Below are positions 34,825 through 43,244 of a stretch of 64,000 nucleotides of DNA, piece after piece; within the stretch, counting starts at the first letter, position 1, and the number at the start of each line of letters is the position of its first letter. This DNA is from an uncultured Cytophagales bacterium. GTDB lineage: Bacteria; Bacteroidota; Bacteroidia; Cytophagales; Cyclobacteriaceae. The translations under genes and the position numbers were made by a program. The stretch lies in NCBI GenBank assembly GCA_913057175.1, contig CAJXNP010000014.1:124001-188000 (forward strand), in the 5' to 3' direction. The notes beneath the pieces were generated by a model, which saw only the letters and a list, made by a program, of their open reading frames with translations, had not been told where the DNA came from and ran no database searches.

Positions 34825-37800
34825 TTATCCCTTTCAATTAAAACCTGTTTTTTTCCACACTTTTGTCCAGTGGATTCTTTTTTCTTAGTTTGTTTTTTAA
34901 GAAGGGTTGATGTATTAAAAAGGAAATTAAATACGGCGCCTTTTTCTGATTTCATTTCCAATGTTCCTTCTAACTCTTCGGTCAACACTGAAATTATATT
35001 GAGCCCCAGACTTTTAGAAGAACGTTGGTCAATTTCAGGCAAACCCATTCCGTTGTCGCAGTACGTTAATTTTAGCAGATTGTCTTTATTGATTAAACGA
35101 ATTGTGATCAATTTATTCTCCTGTTTCTCTGTAAAGGCGTATTTGATCGAGTTGGTGATGAGCTCGTTCAGGATAAGTCCAACGTAGGTTAGTTTGCGAG
35201 TCTGAAATTCCAGTGGAGGAATATCTAACTTAAGACCGATATCATTCCCGGAAAAATCGACCAGGTCTTTTGCGAGTTGCGAAATAAACTTGTCAATCTG
35301 AATATCATCCTCTGCCATTTCACCATGATCCAAAAGATCGTGAATCCTGGAAACGGTAAAGATTCTGGATTGCAATTGTTTAAGGTTTTCGCTTTGTTGC
35401 GAATGGTTGTTTCCAACTTTCTGGAAATCGATAAGACTGTTGATAAGCTGCAGGTTGTTTTTTACCCGGTGATTGAGCTCCCGCATTAGAAAGGATATAT
35501 TTTCTTTTTGTTGCTGAGTGAGATAAAGAGAAGCATTTAAGGCTTTATTCATTTCTGTGAGCTCTTCAGTCCGCTCATCGACCATCCTGGAAAGTGTACG
35601 GTTTAATTTTTTTTGACGATAGTCCCTGTATAGAAATACCAGTGTAATCTGGAATATTAAAAGTACGACCAGGGTGGTTTTAAACCATGCTGTATCGTAC
35701 CAGGGAGATTTTATGACAATGGTAAATGCCGCTGTATTTCCCCAGATCATTTCATTATTACTTCCCGTTACTTTGAATTTATAGGAGCCGGGATCGAGAT
35801 TGGTATAGGTCGTAGACCGTTCTTTCGTGACGGGACGCCAGGTTTTATCAAATCCTTTCAGCATAAACCGGTAGTGATTTTTTTCCGGCCACAAAAAGCT
35901 AAGGTTCACAAAACTGAAAGTAAGGACATTTTGATCGTGGGAAAAGGTTAAAGAATCCTGATAAGGAATGTTGTTTTTGATGGACTTTCCAAAAAGCTGA
36001 ATATCCTCTATTACGGTGTTGCCGACATTCTTATTGACAAAAATGCTGTCCGGATGAAAAATATTAAAGCCATTCATTCCTCCAAAATACAATCGGCCCG
36101 CATCATCTTTGTAAGATGCCTTTCCATTGAATTCATTATTCTGCAGGCCGTCCTGTTGAGTATAATTTTGAAAAACCCGTGTTTTTGGGTTGAATTCCGA
36201 AATTCCATAATTCGTGCTTACCCAGATATTGCCGTGAGTGTCTGATTCAACCCCGTAGATGAAATCATTGGGCAATCCTTCCTGTTCGGTGAAATGAGTG
36301 ATCTTTCCTGTGGCTCTGTCTATTTTGTTCAGACCTCTCCCTGTTCCTACCCATATGTTTTTTTCAGGATCCTCCGTAATCGCAAAGACCCTTTCGTTGG
36401 AAAGGGAATCGTAATATTTTTCACCATCATCAGATATCTGGTACAGGCCATCATCGCTTGCCAGCCAGATGTTGTTTTCAGAATCGATAAAGCTGTTCCG
36501 AGAGCGTATTAGCGATTTTCCTTTGATGATTTTCTTTTGTGATTGATAATTATGAATGTTGAATGAATAGATGCCATCAGACCAGGTGTGGATCCACAGG
36601 GAATCTTTCGACACAGGAGTGATTTGGATTACATCCTTGTCCTTAAAAGGCAAAGGAATATTTTCAAAAACATCCTTTTCACGTTTATATCTTAAAAGGC
36701 CTTCTCCAAAACCTCCTGCCCACAGTGATCCATTATCATCTTTTGAGAGGGTATATTCCAGTTTATTGGTCAGGTAGAGTTTGTACTGTTTGGTACTTTC
36801 CAGATAACGGGCAATTCCCAGTTCGGTAGCCATCCAAAGCGTGTCTCCTTCCTTTAGTAAATTAAATATGCTGATAAATTCTTTTTTGGGAGAATTATTG
36901 GCTGTTATACGGTAGGGGGAGAATTTTTTTTGATATGGATGATAATAAAGTACTCCTCTTCCTTCAGTGCCCATCCATTTACCGCCCTGGCCATCTTCTT
37001 TTAGGCTTAGAACGGTTGTTTGAAATGTTTGGCCAAGACCATTGCTTAATATCAATTCCTTCCACCTAAAATCTTTTGTTAATAAAAAATTGCGGTTGAT
37101 GCCTCCAACAAAAACGCTTTTTTCGTCCCAGTTGAAAAGGCTTCTAACAGCCTCATTTTTTAATGGGTTAGAAATTAATTGGAGATCTTCGGATTTCTTA
37201 TTCAACATAAATAGACCATTATTGGTGCCTATCAGAAGTCTTTCATTATCCAGGTTTAAGAAAGCATTGACGACCTGATTCTTTATCATAAAAGGGGAAA
37301 TCGACTTTTCAGACAGGTCTAATAAATAGGTTCCTTCAAAATTGGTACTTAATAAAAAAGTATCGCCAATGTATTTTACAGCGGAAGTTACATATTCATT
37401 ATCCATCTTCCCCGATATATTCAGAATGGTAAATGCCGGACCGCTTCGATCAATGAGAATACAATGATCGATGGCACCGGCCAGCAAAAACCTGTCATCA
37501 AGGGGCGTAACAGTATGTGTAAATTTAGCGCCTGGAAATTGGTCAAAATCAAGGCTGCCTTCGAAGGTGACAAACCGGTCTTCAGCTATTAGGTAGGCAC
37601 AAATTGAGTTTGTGTTGGTGGCCAGCCACAGTACATCATCAGCATGATACAATGCCCGTATATGATCGTCAGGAAGCTCCCCCCTACCTCTGCCAGCTTT
37701 GAAGACTTTCATATTATAGCCATTAAAACGGTTCAGACCGTTTTCAGTACCGATCCATAAATAACCCTGGTTGTCAAAATCGAGCGAAAGGACATTGAGC

Positions 37801-37925
37801 TGTGACAGACCATGGTCCTGCTCGATATTTACCACACTAAGGGTATCCACCGTTATATCTTTTGCTGCCAGGATAAACGTGTATCCAAAAAAGATAGCTA
37901 TATACAGAAACAGGGCTTTTTTCAT
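34821..37925 (-). CDS. Sensor histidine kinase with propeller periplasmic domain and HisKA_2 core
   Basis: A 1034-residue membrane sensor. Signal peptide 1-20; Reg_prop beta-propeller repeats to about residue 650 (for example Y-L-W-I-G-T-E-N-G-L-N-R near 53-64); a Y_Y_Y domain around 670-735; a membrane helix near 745-765; a coiled coil; a HisKA_2-type dimerisation segment with His819 in E-L-N-H-R-V-K-N-N; and HATPase_c with L-I-L-N-E-L-I-T-N-S. Unlike the HTCS at 14847, it has no receiver or HTH of its own and uses the coupled LuxR-type regulator. Propeller sensors of this build often read carbohydrates or other extracellular ligands; the ligand here is unknown. Confidence 0.9.
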   Translation of the reverse strand: MKKALFLYIAIFFGYTFILAAKDITVDTLSVVNIEQDHGLSQLNVLSLDFDNQGYLWIGTENGLNRFNGYNMKVFKAGRGRGELPDDHIRALYHADDVLWLATNTNSICAYLIAEDRFVTFEGSLDFDQFPGAKFTHTVTPLDDRFLLAGAIDHCILIDRSGPAFTILNISGKMDNEYVTSAVKYIGDTFLLSTNFEGTYLLDLSEKSISPFMIKNQVVNAFLNLDNERLLIGTNNGLFMLNKKSEDLQLISNPLKNEAVRSLFNWDEKSVFVGGINRNFLLTKDFRWKELILSNGLGQTFQTTVLSLKEDGQGGKWMGTEGRGVLYYHPYQKKFSPYRITANNSPKKEFISIFNLLKEGDTLWMATELGIARYLESTKQYKLYLTNKLEYTLSKDDNGSLWAGGFGEGLLRYKREKDVFENIPLPFKDKDVIQITPVSKDSLWIHTWSDGIYSFNIHNYQSQKKIIKGKSLIRSRNSFIDSENNIWLASDDGLYQISDDGEKYYDSLSNERVFAITEDPEKNIWVGTGRGLNKIDRATGKITHFTEQEGLPNDFIYGVESDTHGNIWVSTNYGISEFNPKTRVFQNYTQQDGLQNNEFNGKASYKDDAGRLYFGGMNGFNIFHPDSIFVNKNVGNTVIEDIQLFGKSIKNNIPYQDSLTFSHDQNVLTFSFVNLSFLWPEKNHYRFMLKGFDKTWRPVTKERSTTYTNLDPGSYKFKVTGSNNEMIWGNTAAFTIVIKSPWYDTAWFKTTLVVLLIFQITLVFLYRDYRQKKLNRTLSRMVDERTEELTEMNKALNASLYLTQQQKENISFLMRELNHRVKNNLQLINSLIDFQKVGNNHSQQSENLKQLQSRIFTVSRIHDLLDHGEMAEDDIQIDKFISQLAKDLVDFSGNDIGLKLDIPPLEFQTRKLTYVGLILNELITNSIKYAFTEKQENKLITIRLINKDNLLKLTYCDNGMGLPEIDQRSSKSLGLNIISVLTEELEGTLEMKSEKGAVFNFLFNTSTLLKKQTKKKESTGQKCGKKQVLIERDK

Positions 37926-38233
37926 AAAAAATCGAAAACTCAGGATGGTGAATTTAAATCACTATATAAGCCATTTTCCAAAAGAATAATCAAGCAACAA
38001 AGAAATACTATCTGTCAATGCTTTCTGGAAAATGTTGAGACTTATCTGATTGAATAGGAAAATAAGAATGTCATCTGTTCATCGCATTCCCAACTTCTCG
38101 CACCACCTCAAAAACTCTAACCTTAAAAATGACAAAAATACGCTTTTTGTAGTATTGATTCAAGTTGATAGTGTCTTTTAATTTGTAGCTACTTTTTACG
38201 TGTGTTATGTGAAATTTTTTAAATAAATAAACC
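37926..38233. other. Divergent intergenic region between the sensor kinase and a C-P-Y-C lipoprotein gene
   Basis: These 308 bases hold no gene I can support. They must contain the promoters for both divergent genes. A TTTTAATTTG segment near 38175-38185 resembles a -7 element but misses the consensus by one base. Confidence 0.35.
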
Positions 38234-38773
38234 ATGAATTTAAATAAGCCAAGTACATTCTTTTTAGTACTAATTTTTTTCTTTTCAAGTTGTGGATTAG
38301 GTGAGGATACTTATACCATACAGATTGATAACCCCTACAACTTTGATATTGAGGTAGGCAGTAATTCTTTTGTTGGAGAAGTAATTGATGCTTATGGATC
38401 TAAAACTATTACTGGAGATGTGGTCAGTGAAGCTTCCCTAATTGCTACAGAAGTTGGCGATAATACAATTTTAGGAAGTACCGGTAGTACTGGAATGGTG
38501 GTTTTCAATCCGGAACCCGACCAACAATATCGCTGGACTGCCGGAACCCATACGGTAAGAAGCGAAAGTGACCAGGGGGTAGATTGTGATGAGGATGGAT
38601 ATGCAGGTCCGGAATTTGACTTTCAGATAGATTCTCAGTGCAGGGCAGCCTACATATACGATTGTTTTGGCGATATCGCCGGAAAAAATGCAGCATGTGA
38701 TATCTATTATGACTATGGACAAGATGTCTGGGTAGGTTCTGATCCATTCCCTGATTGTCCTTATTGTGATTAA
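38234..38773 (+). CDS. Lipoprotein with C-terminal six-cysteine C-P-Y-C module (paralogue)
   Basis: A 179-residue protein with a lipoprotein signal peptide (lipobox S-S-C, Cys20). Residues ~25-115 are rich in strands, Val and Thr and look like a beta-sandwich. The last 63 residues form the same module as the protein at 33509-34102: a shared G-Y-x-G-P-x-F start, Q-C-x-A-A-Y-x-Y-D-C, Y-Y-D-Y-G-x-x-V-W, and a closing C-P-Y-C. The N-terminal parts of the two proteins are not alike, so the module has been combined with different front ends. It is the first of three lipoprotein genes in a row. Function unknown. Confidence 0.75.
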   Translation: MNLNKPSTFFLVLIFFFSSCGLGEDTYTIQIDNPYNFDIEVGSNSFVGEVIDAYGSKTITGDVVSEASLIATEVGDNTILGSTGSTGMVVFNPEPDQQYRWTAGTHTVRSESDQGVDCDEDGYAGPEFDFQIDSQCRAAYIYDCFGDIAGKNAACDIYYDYGQDVWVGSDPFPDCPYCD

Positions 38774-38809
38774 ATTTTTATGAATGATTAATCAATGCAA
38801 AGACAAACG

Positions 38810-40495
38810 ATGAATACAAGTAAAATAATTCTTATAACTCTTTTTTCTTTACTCTTTTATTTGGGATGTGAAAAAGATGAAGAAGTTGAGCCTAACGTGG
38901 ACGGTGACTCGTCAATAGGTCGATTGGATGTAACCCAATACCAAGTTGCACAAATTGTTGTCGAGGGTGAGTTAAACGCTGATGAATTTGAAGGGAAGCT
39001 AGATACCGAAACAATTTCTGTTTACCGATCAAGTGATTCAACCGTTGCATTTTATGTTCCGGGTTTAAATGAAGGGACATATCTTTTATCTATTCCTTCC
39101 CTTGATTATCATGCTAATCTTTCCATTGCAGAGACAGAACTAGAAGAAAGCCCGAAGGAAATCCTCACAGGAGTTGAAATGGCGCTTAATTCCTTCAGTA
39201 CCAATATTTCAGCTGATGATGAGGATAAAAACGAACTAAATGCTTCTATACAGGGTTTATCAGAAATGCTTGAAAAAACTTCTGATGAAGAAAAACTTCG
39301 ACTGGCTAAATTTTACAAAGCCAATGAGTCAGCCTTCAGAGAAATACTTTTTGAAGATTACGATAATGCAAATGGAAGAACAGCTTTGTGCCTTACCTGT
39401 GCTTCAGCAAACTTTAAATTTAAGGTATCTGTTTTAGCATTTGGAGTTGGTGTTGGCATTGCCTGGTTTGCCCCGGATCCGCTTGAAAAATTGTTGGGTG
39501 GGGCAATTGCACGTGTCGGATGGAAAAAAGCAAAAAAATTTGGAGAAGAAGTCACTTCTGGAAGGTTAAAAGTGCTTTATCACGTGATTGACAATATATC
39601 CAGCTCAAGGGTTGCGGGTAATTCATTGGAATTCTACCATGGTCAGGAAAAGGTCTTGGATTTCAAGACTTCCAGTAGAAATATTTCCTTATCAGATCAA
39701 AATTCTGATGAAGATGGCGTGGCTCTTTTCTTTTCTTCCTTCGATCTATTCAATTTGAGCATTGACAAATTAAATACAGTCATTGAATTCGTCAATGATA
39801 AACTACCTTTTACCAATATTGATTTGCTTCAAAATTTCGCCACTTCCTCCGACCTGGAATCAGCAAACTTTGATGTAGCAGCAGAAGTTTTTGAAAACTA
39901 CTCATTTTCTACATCAAACCCAGACATCAATGTTTCCGCCGAATTAACTCAGGATGGCAAAATTGGCTTGACCCTTACAGCGGATGAATCGATAGACTTG
40001 ACCGAACCCATCGAATCAAAATTAGTTATCACCTATTCGGATGAGTTTAATGAAAGTACCCAGGGGATAGATATTAATTTGAGTTTTGGAATTCTTGGCA
40101 CCTGGCAGATACAGGTCAGTGAAACTTGTCAAACTAATGATGGTGAAACAGTTATTACCAAAAATAACGATTATACAGCGACCATTACTCTCAATGAAAA
40201 CGGAACCATTTCGGGTGATTTCGGAGATGTACAGATTCTGGTGAATACCTATACATTTGAAAACTGGAATTTGAATGCTGAAATCACTTATAATTTTAAT
40301 TTTGGCTTTACATGCAATGGAAAAACAACCCAAAGAATTACTGAAACCTTTTCATTGGTATATGATCATGATACGGACCAGTTTGTGGGAACTTCGACGT
40401 TAAGCCGAAATCTTATTGCTGGTGAAACACCAGGAGGAGGAGGATGTTCCGCATGGGGAGAACAATGCTCGGGTACAGTCGTGATGTATAGATAA
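38810..40495 (+). CDS. Large hypothetical lipoprotein with an internal hydrophobic segment
   Basis: A 561-residue protein from the ATG at 38810 (an ATG at 38795 would add five residues). The lipobox Y-L-G-C gives Cys20, followed by an acidic linker. Residues ~30-110 look like a small beta domain. A helical region follows, and then a striking hydrophobic, Gly-rich segment around 205-222 (V-S-V-L-A-F-G-V-G-V-G-I-A-W) preceded by C-L-T-C. The last ~150 residues resemble a lipocalin-like beta-barrel (G-T-W-Q-I-Q-V start) with four or five cysteines. The internal hydrophobic stretch is odd in a lipoprotein and could be a second membrane contact. Family not recognised. Confidence 0.65.
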   Translation: MNTSKIILITLFSLLFYLGCEKDEEVEPNVDGDSSIGRLDVTQYQVAQIVVEGELNADEFEGKLDTETISVYRSSDSTVAFYVPGLNEGTYLLSIPSLDYHANLSIAETELEESPKEILTGVEMALNSFSTNISADDEDKNELNASIQGLSEMLEKTSDEEKLRLAKFYKANESAFREILFEDYDNANGRTALCLTCASANFKFKVSVLAFGVGVGIAWFAPDPLEKLLGGAIARVGWKKAKKFGEEVTSGRLKVLYHVIDNISSSRVAGNSLEFYHGQEKVLDFKTSSRNISLSDQNSDEDGVALFFSSFDLFNLSIDKLNTVIEFVNDKLPFTNIDLLQNFATSSDLESANFDVAAEVFENYSFSTSNPDINVSAELTQDGKIGLTLTADESIDLTEPIESKLVITYSDEFNESTQGIDINLSFGILGTWQIQVSETCQTNDGETVITKNNDYTATITLNENGTISGDFGDVQILVNTYTFENWNLNAEITYNFNFGFTCNGKTTQRITETFSLVYDHDTDQFVGTSTLSRNLIAGETPGGGGCSAWGEQCSGTVVMYR

Positions 40496-40573
40496 GTCAG
40501 GTTACAGGCAATTCTTGTGTTTCAATGATAACTGGAAAGAATAATCTGTAATTGTAAAGGAGAAATTTTAAAT

Positions 40574-41110
40574 ATGAAAATATTGTATTTTCTTTTATCA
40601 GCTTTAATTTTTGTTTCTTGTGTAGGGTCAAACACATATAATCCCCTCCCTGGTGAAGTTGACCTCAGAATGCTCACCGGGAAATGGATAGGTTCGCATG
40701 TATATGATGGAGATACATTTGCAATTAAAAGGATCATAGAATTAGAAATGAGAGGGCCAAAGGCCGGGCAAAGAGACTTTCTTTATTTGAGTGAATATGA
40801 GCATGTCAATGATCCTGATGACCAACCCAGCTACAGGTTCCCTCACCTTATGGTTTTGGATGATGAAATTTCTTATTATTCTGAATCATACAAAACGCAA
40901 CAATTTCAAAAGATTGACAGCCTTACCTGTGAATGGGATCTGGTGGCAACGAGTATGTTTCAAGACGCTGCAGGACATTCATTTTCGCCCTTTCTGCAGA
41001 TTGACAGAACAGGAGATACACTCCTGATTTCCGAATCAAAACTTTATGATAATATTGAATCCGATGGTTCCGAGTTAACATCCATCACAACACTTGTGAG
41101 GCAGTATTAA
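40574..41110 (+). CDS. Hypothetical lipoprotein
   Basis: A 178-residue protein with a lipoprotein signal peptide (lipobox F-V-S-C, Cys16). The mature part opens with L-T-G-K-W-I-G-S and has regular strand-like spacing, suggesting a lipocalin-like or avidin-like barrel. That is a shape guess, not a family call. It follows two other lipoprotein genes on the same strand with a 78-base gap and precedes a radical SAM gene. Function unknown. Confidence 0.6.
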   Translation: MKILYFLLSALIFVSCVGSNTYNPLPGEVDLRMLTGKWIGSHVYDGDTFAIKRIIELEMRGPKAGQRDFLYLSEYEHVNDPDDQPSYRFPHLMVLDDEISYYSESYKTQQFQKIDSLTCEWDLVATSMFQDAAGHSFSPFLQIDRTGDTLLISESKLYDNIESDGSELTSITTLVRQY

Positions 41111-41291
41111 TGATTAATTGATACATGGTATGATCCCAATTTCACTATAAAAAAAGTAACAGAGGAGATGAGGAAATAGAGGTTTTTATGCAATTGAATT
41201 TTTTCATATGTTCCACCTCACTCAGAAACTATGTCATAGACAAAACTTGTAACAAGCAAAAGTCTTAATTTAGAAGGGTAAATGATTGCCC

Positions 41292-42200
41292 ATGCCCAAA
41301 GAGATCCAGGTCAAATCCGTGCTGAACAAAACCAAAAAGCGGGACAGCTGGTTTTTGGATGATTATACCTTTAATCCATATAGTAGCTGCTCATTTAACT
41401 GTTTATACTGCTATATCCGGGGCAGCAAATATGGGATTAACCTGGAGCAAAGCCTGTCTGTCAAAACCAATGCCATTGAATTATTGGACAGGCAATTATC
41501 CAATCGGGCGAAAAAAGGTCAATATGGTATCATTATCGTTTCCTCCGCCACCGATCCTTATCTGCAAATCGAAAAGAAATACGAATTGACAAGGAGGGCG
41601 CTGGAAGTAATTTTAAAGCATCAATTTCCTCTTCACATCATTACCAAATCGGATCTGATCGAACGAGATTTTGATCTGCTTAAGCAGATTGAACAGACAG
41701 CCATTTTACCCGAGGACTTAAAATCATTAAAAAGTGGCGTAATGATTAGCTTTTCCTTCTCTACCCTAAGAGATGAAGTTGCGAAAGTATTTGAGCCGGG
41801 TGCAACCAAACCGTCTAACAGACTTGTTGCACTGGAAAAAGCTATCGGCCACGATTTTTTAACGGGTGTGAGTTTAATGCCTTTGCTTCCATACATTTCC
41901 GATACAACTGAGCAATTGCATCATGCATTTTCAACATTCAAAACGATGAAGGTTCATTACCTTCTTCCGGCTACCATCACCTTGTTTGGTGATGATCAAG
42001 CAAGCAGCAAAATACTCATGCTCAATGCTATCAAAAAGCATTATCCCGATCTGGTTGGTAAATACAATAAGTTCTTTTCAACAGGTTCGGAAATGCCCTA
42101 TTTCTACCGGGACGCCTTTTATAAAAAGATGAAAGAACTTTGCGAGGAGTATGGATTGAACGATGGAATAATAAAAGCTGCTATCGCGAAAAGACGATAA
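41292..42200 (+). CDS. Radical SAM protein (spore photoproduct lyase-like family)
   Basis: A 302-residue radical SAM enzyme. The ATG at 41292 is preferred to a TTG at 41286. The [4Fe-4S]-binding pattern C33-x3-C37-x2-C40 sits in N-P-Y-S-S-C-S-F-N-C-L-Y-C-Y, which is characteristic of the SplB-related Rv2578c-type family. The following I-V-S-S-A-T-D-P-Y segment is also typical. These proteins are widespread, and their role outside sporulating bacteria (nucleic acid repair or modification) is not settled. Single-gene unit, with no obvious link to the lipoprotein genes before it. Confidence 0.85.
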   Translation: MPKEIQVKSVLNKTKKRDSWFLDDYTFNPYSSCSFNCLYCYIRGSKYGINLEQSLSVKTNAIELLDRQLSNRAKKGQYGIIIVSSATDPYLQIEKKYELTRRALEVILKHQFPLHIITKSDLIERDFDLLKQIEQTAILPEDLKSLKSGVMISFSFSTLRDEVAKVFEPGATKPSNRLVALEKAIGHDFLTGVSLMPLLPYISDTTEQLHHAFSTFKTMKVHYLLPATITLFGDDQASSKILMLNAIKKHYPDLVGKYNKFFSTGSEMPYFYRDAFYKKMKELCEEYGLNDGIIKAAIAKRR

Positions 42201-42380
42201 CACTTAATGAAATTTTGATCATAATACCAATTTGCCAGGACATATAAGAAATCGGGATCATTGATAATATATATTGCCACCGTTACTCCTCGAAATGTAC
42301 CGAATTGCCCAAGCCCAACCCCTGAAAATAACCTGAATAATTCTATGAAATTGTGCTGTATTAAGTAATCAATTCTTTAC

Positions 42381-42941
42381 CTACGCAAAAATGTCCAGAT
42401 AAACCACCTCATCTGAGATCGGGATGATACCATGTGGTTCCAGGGAATTAAAATATACACTATCTCCTGTGCCAAGTGTGTATTCAATAGATCCGACTTT
42501 GAGAGTCATTTTGCCTTCCAGAACGTAGATGAATTCTTCACCTTCGTGAGTAAGTTTATGTTTCTTAACCTCGCCCTTTTTTGCAACAAAAAGAAAGGGT
42601 TGTATTCTTTTGCTATGAAATTTTGAAGCAAAGGGAAAAATGGAATATCCTTTATTTGTTATAGTCAAATTTTGAAGGGCATCATTGTAAGAAGTATACT
42701 CGGTTGAAAGGGTTTCCTCTGCCTCCAGTATATCTGATATGGAGACGCCTAATGACGAACCTATTTTAACTAATGCAGCAATTGAAGGAATTGCCTTATC
42801 ATTTTCTATTTTAGAAAGCATACTTTTTGAAAGTCCGGATGAGTCAGCCAGGTCCTGCAACGTCAGGTTTTGTCGTATTCTGAGACTTCTGATGTGAGTT
42901 CCTATTTTATTCATCTGAACATCTTCTTTCGTTTGAGTCAT
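42381..42941 (-). CDS. XRE-family regulator with C-terminal cupin domain
   Basis: A 186-residue regulator. Residues ~12-68 form an XRE helix-turn-helix (L-R-I-R-Q-N-L-T-L-Q-D-L-A and S-K-S-M-L-S-K-I-E-N). Residues ~108-180 are a small cupin with H-E-G-E-E-F-I-Y-V-L-E-G and a later L-E-P-H-G. Regulators of this type (PuuR-like) bind a small effector in the cupin and repress or activate neighbouring transport and catabolic genes. It is divergent from susC with 303 bases between, so it is the likely regulator of the SusCD-GH39-TRAP locus. The effector is probably a sugar acid or intermediate (inference). Confidence 0.9.
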   Translation of the reverse strand: MTQTKEDVQMNKIGTHIRSLRIRQNLTLQDLADSSGLSKSMLSKIENDKAIPSIAALVKIGSSLGVSISDILEAEETLSTEYTSYNDALQNLTITNKGYSIFPFASKFHSKRIQPFLFVAKKGEVKKHKLTHEGEEFIYVLEGKMTLKVGSIEYTLGTGDSVYFNSLEPHGIIPISDEVVYLDIFA

Positions 42942-43244
42942 ATGTTATGAAGTTTCCAAACCGTCTCCAAATATTGTTAAATATTCAAAAAAGACAATTA
43001 TTAATCTGCAAAAATTGGAATATGGCAATAAGATTAAGATAAATTATTATAATTTTATTTTGTTATTCAACAAAGTTTCATAATATTACATATAGTTTCA
43101 TATATGAGTTAAGCCTTACATGTAGTACTACACTTTTCCGGAGCTCTCTTCAACTTGTAGAGACAGATCCGGTTTTGCCTAAATCCTAAAAGGATTAGGA
43201 GTATAAGTAAAGTATTAGCAAAAACATCATTAACGTAATATACA
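42942..43244. promoter_or_regulatory. Regulatory region between the XRE-cupin gene and susC
   Basis: Two direct copies of AGTTTCATA occur at 43074-43082 and 43094-43102, exactly 20 bases (two helical turns) apart. This is a good candidate operator for a dimeric XRE regulator. A partial copy in reverse (TTATGAA) lies at 42945-42951 next to the regulator start. A leader hairpin AATCCT-AAA-AGGATT at 43182-43196 lies about 50 bases before susC. Confidence 0.5.
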
